Positions 1 through 7,529 of a stretch of 7,600 nt of DNA are shown piece by piece. The stretch covers positions 1-7,600 of the forward strand of contig DCVH01000015.1 in the NCBI GenBank assembly GCA_002327335.1. The letters are read 5' to 3'. This stretch comes from Patescibacteria group bacterium UBA2193. GTDB lineage: Bacteria > Patescibacteriota > Minisyncoccia > Moranbacterales > DUUL01. The notes under the pieces are model-generated. The model made no database searches. It saw only the letters and a program-made list of their open reading frames with translations, and was not told the origin of the DNA. Each line of letters starts with the position of its first letter. Positions within the stretch are counted from its first letter, which is position 1. Both the position numbers and the translations under genes were made by a program.

Positions 1-25
1 TTTTTTCTGTATTTTTTTTAAACAT
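1..25 (-). CDS. Probable 5' end of a further gene in the pilus operon (cut by window edge)
   Basis: An ATG lies 9 bp after the prepilin stop codon. It opens a frame that reads MFKKNTEK and runs off the window. The spacing matches the other gene junctions, and the start is preceded by an A/T-only stretch without a Shine-Dalgarno site, as at every other start here. A short, lysine-rich N-terminus following a prepilin gene would suit the leader peptide of another prepilin or minor pilin, but the cleavage motif itself is not in view, so the product is a guess. A chance ATG in A/T-rich spacer is the alternative. Confidence 0.4.
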
Positions 26-34
26 TTTTTTAAT

Positions 35-475
35 TTAATCACATTCTCCAGTGAAACTACATCCGTCTGCCGTGCAAACTGCAATGCACTTCTCACCTTT
101 GTTGTTCAAATTGCACGCCGATTCGATTCCATCGAAAGTTGCTGTTGCAAAAATTGAATAAATTCCGCTTCCATCGCAATCAACTCGCTCTTTTGGAGCT
201 GAATATTTTCCATGACCAGAAGAACTGCAAATTTCTCCCCCATCCTCACTCATAATGTCATAATTTCCGGAATCCAACAACATGCCGTTATCCCTCAGAC
301 AACCTGAGATATAGTGGGAGGTGTCTTGCATCTGTTTCCTGAACTCGGCAATTCTTGACTTCCGGATTTGACCGCCAAAAACCAACACTACTCCTGTTCC
401 TATTAATATGACAATTGTAATAATTAGCAACAATTCTGTAATAGTGAATCCAAGTTCATTTTTTTCTTTTCGCAT
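35..475 (-). CDS. Type IV prepilin / minor pilin, cysteine-rich
   Basis: A 146-residue precursor of a pilus subunit. It has a short charged leader (MRKEKNELG) and a class III signal motif: cleavage is expected after Gly9, Phe10 becomes residue 1 of the mature protein, and Glu14 is the conserved Glu at mature position 5. A hydrophobic helix spans about residues 10-33 and would anchor the subunit and pack in the fibre core. The start is the only ATG that leaves a short leader. The 137-residue mature part carries eight cysteines (59, 83, 100, 121, 130, 134, 139, 145), four of them in the last 17 residues, whereas most neighbours have few or none. I infer disulfide bonding outside the cell. The gene lies 17 bp after pilC. 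Whether it is the major pilin or a minor/tip pilin cannot be told from sequence; the globular part resembles no family I can name. The prepilin peptidase (PilD) is not in the window. Confidence 0.88.
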   Translation of the reverse strand: MRKEKNELGFTITELLLIITIVILIGTGVVLVFGGQIRKSRIAEFRKQMQDTSHYISGCLRDNGMLLDSGNYDIMSEDGGEICSSSGHGKYSAPKERVDCDGSGIYSIFATATFDGIESACNLNNKGEKCIAVCTADGCSFTGECD

Positions 476-492
476 AAGATTTTATTCAAAAA

Positions 493-1701
493 TTACATTG
501 AAGTTGCAACTTGATAAATCGGAAGCATCACCGCTGAAACAAGAATTCCAACGCCAACTGCCAAAATGATCATAATAATCGGCTCAATCAAAGAAGAAAA
601 ATTCTTAACCAAGTTGTCCGCCTCTTTCATATAGAAGTCAGTAATCTTTCCAAGAGTGAAGTCCACCCTTCCAGTCGCTTCTCCAACCTGAATCATCTGA
701 GCAACAATTGGTGGCATCACTTCATAGCGGCTGAAAACGTCTCCCATGCTCTCTCCTCGTTTCACGTGTTCCGCTGCCTCCCTGATAATTTCTCGATACA
801 CCTCGTTTCCGATAATATCAGAAGTTATCAAAAGAGCGGTGGTGATTGGAAGACCACTTTGAAGTAAAGTCGCAAGATTTTCTGAAAAACGAGCAATATA
901 TATGTCATTTAAAATTTTGCTTAAAATAGGAATTTTTAAAATAATCCTGTCCATTTCGACTCTTCCATCTTCCGTTTGGATGTAATATACAAACATTCCT
1001 ATTATCGCAAAAACAACAATCAAAACAAGTATCCAATAATTAGCCAAAAAATCGCTCAGCCAAATAATGAGTCTTGTTTGGACTGGAAGAGTGCCAACCT
1101 CTGCTTCTTTGAGAATTCCAAGAAGTTTCGGCATCACAAAAGTCATGACAACGAACCCAGTCACAATCATCGCCACAAGAATAAATGCCGGATAATACAT
1201 GGCACTTTTCAAACGAGAAGTTAATTCATAATTTTTCTCAATATTATCCGCCAAATCATTCAAAACCTTCTGCAAAGTTCCAGATGCCTCTCCTGCCCTG
1301 ACCATGTTTACATAGAAATTAGAAAAAACATCAGGATGTCTCGACAAAGCTTCTGATAAAGACGATCCTCCATCGACATCATGCATAATCAAACGAATCT
1401 TGGCAGAAAGAAAACTGTTTTCGGATTGACTTTCAATTGAATGAAGTGCCGACAGAAGAGGAACTTTGGCGTCTATCAACACAGCTAATTGACGAGAAAA
1501 AAGCACGAATTCTCTTGGCTTCACTCCCACCCAAATCTTCTTCAGACTATTGAGCAATTCGCTTTCTTGAACTTTTTTAAGTTCCAGAACATGCAGTCCT
1601 TTTTTTAGCAGTAATTCCAGCGCAGCTCTCTTGCTGCCAGCGTCTAATATTCCTTTCTGTGTTTCTCCTGATGGGTTTTTTGCTTTGTAAATGAATTTCA
1701 T
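493..1701 (-). CDS. pilC: Type IV pilus inner-membrane platform protein PilC (GspF family)
   Basis: A polytopic membrane protein that couples the cytoplasmic ATPases to pilin insertion or removal. Its 402 residues are the usual family length. An N-terminal region (about 1-45) is followed by two GspF-type cytoplasmic domains, at about 65-190 and 268-394. Each has the family's GEA(S/T)G signature: RAGEASGTL at 135-143 and VGEATGRVD at 339-347. Three hydrophobic segments are visible: about 170-192 (ending FVMPKL), 220-241, and 372-396 (ending VMLPIY). The gene begins 10 bp after pilT and ends 17 bp before the prepilin gene. No truncation or frameshift is seen. In a type II secretion system the same fold would be GspF, but the neighbouring pilT and pilM argue for a pilus. 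Confidence 0.95.
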   Translation of the reverse strand: MKFIYKAKNPSGETQKGILDAGSKRAALELLLKKGLHVLELKKVQESELLNSLKKIWVGVKPREFVLFSRQLAVLIDAKVPLLSALHSIESQSENSFLSAKIRLIMHDVDGGSSLSEALSRHPDVFSNFYVNMVRAGEASGTLQKVLNDLADNIEKNYELTSRLKSAMYYPAFILVAMIVTGFVVMTFVMPKLLGILKEAEVGTLPVQTRLIIWLSDFLANYWILVLIVVFAIIGMFVYYIQTEDGRVEMDRIILKIPILSKILNDIYIARFSENLATLLQSGLPITTALLITSDIIGNEVYREIIREAAEHVKRGESMGDVFSRYEVMPPIVAQMIQVGEATGRVDFTLGKITDFYMKEADNLVKNFSSLIEPIIMIILAVGVGILVSAVMLPIYQVATSM

Positions 1702-1711
1702 ATTTTTTTAT

Positions 1712-2791
1712 TTATACTGATTCTAATAACATTTTAAATGAATTTTTGTCTGTGGCGAAACCCTCCGCATCCTCAAGAGAAACCACTCCTTCGCTCACCA
1801 AATTCGCCAACGATCGGTTAATACTGATCATTCCGTCATCCAATGAAGTTTCCATGACAACGCCAATCTGATGAGTCTGGCTTTGTCTGATGAGATTTTC
1901 GATTGCATTATTGCATTTCATTATTTCTATTGCAGGCACTCGTCCTCCACCTATTTTCGGTAAAAGCCTTTGAGAAACAACTCCCACCAAAACACTTGAA
2001 AGTTGATATCTGATTTGATTTTGTTGATGAGCCGGAAAAACATCAATAATTCTGTCAATCGTTTGAATGGCATCATTCGTATGAAGAGTCCCAAAAATTA
2101 AATGCCCTGTCTCCGCTGCAGTGATGGCTGTTGAAATCGTTTCCAAGTCTCTCATCTCTCCAACAAAAACAACATCCACGTCTTCACGAAAACTCGCCTT
2201 CAAAGCAGTTGGAAAATCAACTGCGTCTTCATAAACCTCCCGTTGCTCCACCAAGCTTTGTTGTGATTTGAAAATATATTCCACTGGATCCTCAATTGTG
2301 ACAATATGTTTTTCTTTTCTCTGATTAATATAATCTATTAATGAAGCAATGGTAGTTGTTTTTCCGTGACCGTTTGGACCAACGACTAAAAATAAACCTT
2401 GATGACAATCGGCAAATTCATAGATATCTTCAGGAAGACCAAGCTCCTTCAGTGTCTTAATTTTATTCGGAATCAAACGAGCGCAAAAACTAAGCATCCC
2501 TTTTTGATAAAATATGTTAACCCTAAAACGAATGTCATTGCCCATATCTAGAGAAAAATCGATTTGTCGATCTGCTTGAAGTTTTTCGAAACGTTCCTTG
2601 TTGAGAAGTTCCTGCGCCAAAACCTCCATGTCACTTTGAGCAATCATTTCTTCTTCCCTCATTTGCTTTAACTTACTATCAATCCTGATAGCAGGATAAT
2701 TGCCAGCAGAAAGATGCAAATCTGCACCACTTTGACTGACAACCAAATTGAGATACTTTTTTACTTTCTGAACAAATTGAGATTCTTTCAT
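1712..2791 (-). CDS. pilT: Type IV pilus retraction ATPase PilT
   Basis: A hexameric cytoplasmic ATPase predicted to drive pilus disassembly and twitching motility. At 359 residues it has normal PilT length. Motifs in order: Walker A GPNGHGKT at 138-145, Asp box TIEDPVEY at 165-172, Walker B DVVFVGEMRD at 206-215, His box TGHLIFGTLHTND at 228-240, and the PilT-specific AIENLIRQ plus THQI at 296-309, corresponding to the family's AIRNLIRE. There is no four-cysteine zinc motif, which separates it from PilB. The N-terminal region keeps the ADLHLSAG element (23-30). Two positions differ from the textbook proteins: Asn140 and His142 in the P-loop (often Thr and Ser), and REDVD before Walker B (often RQDPD). 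The key Lys144, Thr145 and Glu212 are present, so activity is expected. It sits 19 bp after the response regulator gene and 10 bp before pilC. Confidence 0.94.
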   Translation of the reverse strand: MKESQFVQKVKKYLNLVVSQSGADLHLSAGNYPAIRIDSKLKQMREEEMIAQSDMEVLAQELLNKERFEKLQADRQIDFSLDMGNDIRFRVNIFYQKGMLSFCARLIPNKIKTLKELGLPEDIYEFADCHQGLFLVVGPNGHGKTTTIASLIDYINQRKEKHIVTIEDPVEYIFKSQQSLVEQREVYEDAVDFPTALKASFREDVDVVFVGEMRDLETISTAITAAETGHLIFGTLHTNDAIQTIDRIIDVFPAHQQNQIRYQLSSVLVGVVSQRLLPKIGGGRVPAIEIMKCNNAIENLIRQSQTHQIGVVMETSLDDGMISINRSLANLVSEGVVSLEDAEGFATDKNSFKMLLESV

Positions 2792-2810
2792 TCTTCTTGT
2801 TTTTCTTTTT

Positions 2811-3212
2811 TTATTTTTTATTTTTCTTCTTTTTTTCGAGAAGCTTCCTAATTTTTATCAAAACTTCTTCTGGTGTGAAAAATGATTTTATTAAATAATC
2901 GTCTGCACCGATTTTCAAAGCCTTGTCAATTGCATCTTTGTCCCCAACATTAGTCAGCATTATCACAATAGCACTTTCTGCTTGTTTTTTTTGGCGAATT
3001 TTATTTAGAACTTCCCACCCATCCATTCTCGGCATCAGAATATCAAGCAAAACAACATCTGGCTGAACTTCTTCAAATTTAGCCAATGCATCTTCTCCAT
3101 TGTCCACCAGAACAACATCAAAATTCTCAGAAGAAAGTTTGGTGAAATAAACCTCTGATATAAAAAGATCGTCTTCCGCAATTAATATCTTGTATTGTTT
3201 GTTTTCCATCAT
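2811..3212 (-). CDS. Receiver-only response regulator (CheY-like) inside the pilus operon
   Basis: A single receiver domain of 133 residues with no output domain. It shows the acidic pair Asp14-Asp15, the phosphoacceptor Asp57 in LLDILMPRMDG, Thr87 in MLTN, and Lys109. Tyr106 sits at the switch aromatic position. The residue after the conserved Lys is Ser110, where Pro is usual. A very basic tail (EKKKKNKK) ends the protein. The protein starts with two consecutive ATG codons, and the second could equally be used. It lies 12 bp after pilB and 19 bp before pilT, which suggests it acts on one or both motor ATPases by protein contact, comparable in concept to the CheY-like PilG and PilH regulators of Pseudomonas twitching. 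That role is inference. No partner histidine kinase is present in the window. Confidence 0.9.
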   Translation of the reverse strand: MMENKQYKILIAEDDLFISEVYFTKLSSENFDVVLVDNGEDALAKFEEVQPDVVLLDILMPRMDGWEVLNKIRQKKQAESAIVIMLTNVGDKDAIDKALKIGADDYLIKSFFTPEEVLIKIRKLLEKKKKNKK

Positions 3213-3224
3213 ATTTATTTAGAA

Positions 3225-4871
3225 TTAATCACCCTTTGCTTGAATCGCTTCCTCCTCACTATCATCCTCCGTGACTCTCTGAATTTCTTCAAAAGTAGTT
3301 AGCCCTTGTAGTGCTTTGATTATACCATCTTGCTTCATTGTTGTAAAACCACTTCTTTTCGCAATGTCCTCGATGTCTCCTCTTGAGATATTTTGATTGA
3401 TAGACTTAGCCAAAACACGGTCCACTTCAAGAGTTTCAAAAATACCAATTCGTCCTTTCATCCCATTCTTTTGACACTTACTGCATCCCTTTCCATAGTA
3501 AAGCTTATGTTCTCCATTAACATCAGACTGGGATAGTCCAAGGCCTTCTAGCACTCCGCTGGACACTTTTCCAAGTTCATAATTTATAATTTTTTGAATT
3601 TCCGGCGACACACCTTCCTGCTCCGTTCTGCAATCACTGCAAATTTTTCTCACCAATCTTTGACCAACAACAAGTTTCAATGCAGAGGATAATAAAAATG
3701 GCTGGATTCCCATATCAATCAATCTTGGAATTGCTCCAACTGAATCATTGGTGTGCAAGGTAGAAAGAACCAGGTGACCCGTCAGTGCAGCGTGAATTGC
3801 CAATTCTGCTGTTTCCGAATCACGAATTTCACCAACCATAATAACATCTGGATCCTGACGAAGAACGCTTCTCAATCCAGAAGCAAAAGTATAATCAATT
3901 TCTGGCTTGACCTGCGACTGACTCACCCCATCAACCATATATTCAACCGGATCTTCCAGTGTCACAATATTGACACCCTCCTTGTTCAAAATATTCAAGA
4001 TTGAATAAAGAGTAGTTGATTTTCCTGAACCAGTTGGCCCGGTTACCAATATAATTCCAAAAGGCTCTTCAATAATTCTTTTCACCTTGCTCAATTCTTC
4101 GCCACGCAAACCAAGATCGTCGAGACTGACTAACCCCTCGTTTTTATCCAAAATACGCATCACAACTTTCTCTCCATGTGCAACGGGAAAAGTTGAAACA
4201 CGAAAATCTATCATTTCGTTTAAATCGTTGATCCGAAAACGACCATCCTGTGGCTTTCTTTTTTCATCAATTTTAAGATTGGCCAATATCTTTATCCGAG
4301 AAACTATCGCCGGACCAACTTTTTGGGGCAGAAAAATACTGCTATGAAGAACTCCGTCGACTCGATAGCGAACCCTGACATTGTCTTCTATTGGCTCGAT
4401 ATGGATATCCGAAGCCTTCCCGTCAATCGCATTTTTAAGGATAACTTCCACCATTTTTGCGACTGGAGCGTCTTGGATAACTGTGTCAGAAACTCTCTTC
4501 CTTCTCAGTGTTGCCGAAGATTTTTTTTCTTCATTATCACTATCCTCAAGATCACGAAGAGCCTTCCCGATTTCAACTTCAGGATTTTTTACTCTCTTAA
4601 TAAGATTATTAAATATTTCGCCAGTCACCTGAAAAACTCTGACTTTTTTTTCGTTTTTTCTTGAATAAAACTGAATTACATTTTGAGTATTAATATCATC
4701 AGCATCAAGCACTGCCACATCGATAGAATCATCACTTGATCGAAAAGGAATAAATCCATATTTTTCAATAGATTCCAAAGGAACCGAAGAGACAAGATCC
4801 TTCGGCACCATAATATTTTCCCAGTTCACATCAGAACTATCGTTGGATTGTACAACTGAATCATCAATCAT
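3225..4871 (-). CDS. pilB: Type IV pilus extension ATPase PilB (GspE family)
   Basis: A hexameric cytoplasmic ATPase that powers pilus polymerisation. The 548 residues hold an N-terminal MshEN-like region (about 20-95, with the alternating pattern seen around KYGFIPFRSSDDSIDVAV), a charged linker (about 105-130), and a C-terminal motor. Motor motifs: Walker A GPTGSGKST at 278-286, Asp box TLEDPVEY at 304-311, Walker B DVIMVGEIRD at 342-351, His box TGHLVLSTLHTND at 364-376. Four cysteines in two CxxC pairs (411/414 and 463/466) form the zinc site typical of PilB/GspE and absent from PilT. The N-terminal region has one MshEN-like repeat and is shorter than in the longest PilB proteins. The C-terminus is acidic (EDDSEEE at 535-541). 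Whether the MshEN region binds cyclic di-GMP is not clear from the residues. It follows pilO by 41 bp, the widest gap in the operon. Confidence 0.95.
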   Translation of the reverse strand: MIDDSVVQSNDSSDVNWENIMVPKDLVSSVPLESIEKYGFIPFRSSDDSIDVAVLDADDINTQNVIQFYSRKNEKKVRVFQVTGEIFNNLIKRVKNPEVEIGKALRDLEDSDNEEKKSSATLRRKRVSDTVIQDAPVAKMVEVILKNAIDGKASDIHIEPIEDNVRVRYRVDGVLHSSIFLPQKVGPAIVSRIKILANLKIDEKRKPQDGRFRINDLNEMIDFRVSTFPVAHGEKVVMRILDKNEGLVSLDDLGLRGEELSKVKRIIEEPFGIILVTGPTGSGKSTTLYSILNILNKEGVNIVTLEDPVEYMVDGVSQSQVKPEIDYTFASGLRSVLRQDPDVIMVGEIRDSETAELAIHAALTGHLVLSTLHTNDSVGAIPRLIDMGIQPFLLSSALKLVVGQRLVRKICSDCRTEQEGVSPEIQKIINYELGKVSSGVLEGLGLSQSDVNGEHKLYYGKGCSKCQKNGMKGRIGIFETLEVDRVLAKSINQNISRGDIEDIAKRSGFTTMKQDGIIKALQGLTTFEEIQRVTEDDSEEEAIQAKGD

Positions 4872-4912
4872 AAAAAATACGCATTCTAAAAATTTAAAAC
4901 AATTGCCAATAC

Positions 4913-5734
4913 TTATTGACCAGCGACTGGTGTTGTGGCGGTAGCAACTGTACTGTTTCCAGTTTTTGCAAACAAATCACTCTTGCCTGAAACGATAGTC
5001 GCAGGACTGAAAATATAGCCACTATTAAGAGAACTTTTGTATTGACTGATGTAATTGAAATCCAATCCTTTCTCGATAAGAGCCCCCAAAATCGGATCTT
5101 CATTATAGACAACAGAACTAATTTCCAAGTTTTGATTATCGTTTTTATATAAACAAAAAGCAGAAACCGAAGTATTTACTACACCGCCTTCTTCATCAGC
5201 CTGACCCATTTCAACATTAGTTACAGTGAAAAGCCGGGTAGCAGATTCGAGCAATTTGATATAATCCTTTGTCTCAGTATAGCTTCCAATCAAGTCCAAA
5301 GAAAAAGGAATCTTCAGAACATCCTGTTTGATCAGCGGGACTGGCGCATCATCATCAAACTCAGCCTCTCCGTCAAGCAAAATGTTTTTCGCCACTTCTT
5401 TTTTGATGGTTTCAATTTTTCCAACATTTACACTTGTAACCAAGATTCCCTTGCTTTTCGCTCCATCAAATATCTCGTCTATCAAAACATCATTATTAAC
5501 ATCAGACGGCAAAGCATTGTAAATCACCGAAGCCTCCCTTGCATTCTCATCATAAACCGCGATATTTTTATTAATACCATTTTTTTTCTCCTCTAAAACC
5601 TTCATTGTCTCGTTTTTTTTGCCGAGGACAACTCTTTGTTTCTGCATCTCTTCCCACTGTGGGATAATAAACCAAATAACTAGAACAACCGTAATAATCA
5701 TTGAAACTGGAAAGAAAAATATTTTTAGACTCAT
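4913..5734 (-). CDS. pilO: Type IV pilus alignment protein PilO with C-terminal extension
   Basis: A bitopic membrane protein that pairs with PilN through a coiled coil and a ferredoxin-like domain outside the membrane. It has a single N-terminal hydrophobic segment (about 5-24), a charged helical stretch (26-60), and a fold region at about 80-196 that contains the recognisable PilO segment around GSYTETKDYIKLLES (150-164). Identification rests on this architecture and on the position after pilN, since PilO sequences diverge widely. At 273 residues it is longer than the usual 200-215: about 70 residues follow the fold region and end in a Thr/Ala/Ser-rich tail. The extension holds FSP (242-244) and GKSDLF (250-255), slightly like the GxxDPF element of PilP, but this resemblance is weak. 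No pilP gene is present nearby. Confidence 0.83.
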   Translation of the reverse strand: MSLKIFFFPVSMIITVVLVIWFIIPQWEEMQKQRVVLGKKNETMKVLEEKKNGINKNIAVYDENAREASVIYNALPSDVNNDVLIDEIFDGAKSKGILVTSVNVGKIETIKKEVAKNILLDGEAEFDDDAPVPLIKQDVLKIPFSLDLIGSYTETKDYIKLLESATRLFTVTNVEMGQADEEGGVVNTSVSAFCLYKNDNQNLEISSVVYNEDPILGALIEKGLDFNYISQYKSSLNSGYIFSPATIVSGKSDLFAKTGNSTVATATTPVAGQ

Positions 5735-5754
5735 TTTATTTAATAAATTTTTAT

Positions 5755-6315
5755 TTATTTTAAATTATCCTGGCTCCCGGAAACCACTTCCTTTTTTACA
5801 TTAAAAGCGAGTGACGCCTTTAGTCCCTGTTCTTCAAGGGTACTGCTCCCCAATTTTATATTTTCTATTTGAGAAGATTGCTTATATGCATTTAGCTGTG
5901 AAGACAGCTGATCGGCATCGCCAACAAGAATAGTAGCTTCAACCAACGAGCTGGAAGGAGAAACTCTTTCTATCGAAATATTTTCATAAAGAGTGTTTTC
6001 AAAAGTTTTTGCTGAAATCACATTTAAAACTTCAACTTGGCTGTTTGATTCAGCTGAATATTTTTTGACATCCATGATTCGTCCTTGCAAGTCATAGACC
6101 TCTTGGAACTTCTGCCTGTTGATTCCCTGCTCTTTCTTTTTCATCTCAGCTTCCGCAAACACAATGCTTTTTTGTAGCTGAGCCTTGTAGAGGAAAATGC
6201 TACCAAGCACCCCGCCCGCAATAATCAAGAATAGTGTGCCGAGAACCAACGAAAGGCTTATGCTCCTGGTTCTTCCTTGACCGGTACCATCTGATCTCAA
6301 ATTAATTTGTCTCAT
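5755..6315 (-). CDS. pilN: Type IV pilus alignment protein PilN
   Basis: A bitopic inner-membrane protein of the pilus alignment complex. The short cytoplasmic tail contains QINLRSDG at residues 3-10, a variant of the INLLP motif by which PilN binds PilM. A hydrophobic segment follows (about 20-43), then a charged, coiled-coil-prone helix (44-85), then a small alpha/beta domain (about 95-175). The length of 186 residues is normal for PilN. It lies 28 bp after pilM and 20 bp before pilO, the standard pilM-N-O order. Sequence similarity alone would be weak. The motif, topology and gene order together make the call. Confidence 0.87.
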   Translation of the reverse strand: MRQINLRSDGTGQGRTRSISLSLVLGTLFLIIAGGVLGSIFLYKAQLQKSIVFAEAEMKKKEQGINRQKFQEVYDLQGRIMDVKKYSAESNSQVEVLNVISAKTFENTLYENISIERVSPSSSLVEATILVGDADQLSSQLNAYKQSSQIENIKLGSSTLEEQGLKASLAFNVKKEVVSGSQDNLK

Positions 6316-6343
6316 TTTTATTTGTTAAAACTTATTAAAAAAA

Positions 6344-7480
6344 TTATTCCTCAATCAACCCTCTTAGCGCAAGCCCTACCGCTGTTCCAAAATATGGACT
6401 GAGAGATTTTAATGAATCTTTTATTTTATCAGGATATTTCAAATTTTCCCAAGGATTGCTATCAGCAACAGCCACCCCAAGTTGATTAGAAAAAAAATCT
6501 TTAAGCCCCTTCATCTGAGAAAACCCTCCCGTCAAAAGAATCGACTCCAACTTTGAATCTGGATAACCCTCCTCAAACCCTTCTTTTGCTTTTTTTATGT
6601 CATCTGAAATATTTTTTAACAGAGGAATCATTATTTGTTTTTTGATGTCTTGCGAATCAATTTCCAAACCTTGACTACCTATGATTTTCTCTGCTCGATC
6701 TTTGCTTATTTTCATCGCCTGGGAAAGAAGGTCCGTCATTCTTGACCCTCCAACATCAATACTTCTATTTACAACAACGCTTCCGTTAGAGATAACTGAA
6801 ATATTTGTGATACAACTTCCGATGTCGGCAATTAAGAAATTCCCCTTCTTGGCTCCTATCATTGACCTCTTTAGAGCAAATGTATCAACCTCCAGAGATT
6901 CAATATTGTAACCACTATTCTCAAAAACTTTCTCGTATTCCTGGCTGATATTTTTCATTATCGAAGCCAACACGACTTTCACAGGAGTTTTTCGCGAAGC
7001 TTTCAGTAAACTTGAATCACCATCCTCTGTTTCATCTTTTGCTTGTTTACTGTTAACAACTTCCCATCCGTAAACAACCTCCGATAACGGAACGGGAATA
7101 TACTTAGGGGCTTCTACTTGTATAATTTGTTCTATTTCCTTTTCGGAAACTGGCGGCAACTCAATTGTTGTGATCAGGGAGGCAAAACTAGGAATCGCCA
7201 CATTTATATTTTTGTCCTTCAGTTCAATGTCATTAAAAATCTTTTTGACAATTTCTCCAACGTCATTACTTATAATTTTTGAAGAGCCGGGTCTAATGAG
7301 TCCTTCCTTGTCCACTTTTGTAATGGCATAGTTTTTCAAAAAAATTCCGTCTTCTTTTTTTTCAAGTTCAACAATTTTGATACTGGAGTTCCCAATATCA
7401 ATGCCAACCCCTCTCTTTTTCTTTTTTTTGAACAAACCAGAAAATCCGCCTGGAAGTTCTATCGTCATGTCACCAAACAT
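6344..7480 (-). CDS. pilM: Type IV pilus assembly protein PilM (actin-like ATPase)
   Basis: A cytoplasmic FtsA/actin-fold protein that holds the PilN tail and links the alignment complex to the motor. Actin-type nucleotide motifs are visible: phosphate-1 loop GVGIDIGNSS at 24-33, phosphate-2 loop ADIGSCITNISV at 218-229, and adenosine loop LLTGGFSQMKG at 315-325. The PilM-typical EAPKYIPVPLSEV lies at 123-135 and the C-terminal YFGTAVGLALRGL at 363-375. At 378 residues it is slightly longer than usual. The excess comes from a roughly 23-residue N-terminal extension rich in Gly and ending in KKKKKR (18-23), and a charged loop at about 144-165. Met5 is an alternative start. It is the first gene of the operon, 44 bp or so after the predicted transcription start, with no Shine-Dalgarno site before its ATG. 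Confidence 0.94.
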   Translation of the reverse strand: MFGDMTIELPGGFSGLFKKKKKRGVGIDIGNSSIKIVELEKKEDGIFLKNYAITKVDKEGLIRPGSSKIISNDVGEIVKKIFNDIELKDKNINVAIPSFASLITTIELPPVSEKEIEQIIQVEAPKYIPVPLSEVVYGWEVVNSKQAKDETEDGDSSLLKASRKTPVKVVLASIMKNISQEYEKVFENSGYNIESLEVDTFALKRSMIGAKKGNFLIADIGSCITNISVISNGSVVVNRSIDVGGSRMTDLLSQAMKISKDRAEKIIGSQGLEIDSQDIKKQIMIPLLKNISDDIKKAKEGFEEGYPDSKLESILLTGGFSQMKGLKDFFSNQLGVAVADSNPWENLKYPDKIKDSLKSLSPYFGTAVGLALRGLIEE

Positions 7481-7529
7481 TTTGTTTTTATCTTATTTTA
7501 ATTTATTTTATTTTTCTGAAAGATACTTT

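Noticed and set aside
4323..4664. 113-residue plus-strand frame opposite pilB, with other plus-strand frames at 976-1224, 3753-4004, 4087-4347 and 6681-6911
   Set aside because: All lie antisense to strongly identified pilus genes and have low-complexity or composition-driven translations. They are shadows.
493..4871. Type II secretion system (GspE/GspF) instead of a pilus
   Set aside because: A retraction ATPase of PilT type and an adjacent pilM-N-O cluster are pilus traits, and no GspD, GspK or other secretion-specific gene is seen.
4883..4909. Possible internal promoter before pilB on the minus strand (TTGGCA, 15-bp spacer, TAGAAT) in the widest gap of the operon
   Set aside because: The 15-bp spacer is too short for good sigma-70 recognition and the region is very A/T-rich, so a chance match is likely. 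Worth noting only because it has the same TAGAAT as the main promoter.
4894..5112. 72-residue minus-strand frame overlapping the 3' end of pilO
   Set aside because: It lies wholly within pilO in another frame, apart from its end in the gap, and has no recognisable domain or start signal.
7422..7429. Run of eight A (minus strand) in the lysine stretch of pilM as a transcriptional slippage site
   Set aside because: The reading frame is intact on both sides and A-rich lysine codons are expected in low-G+C DNA. Nothing shows a useful alternative frame.
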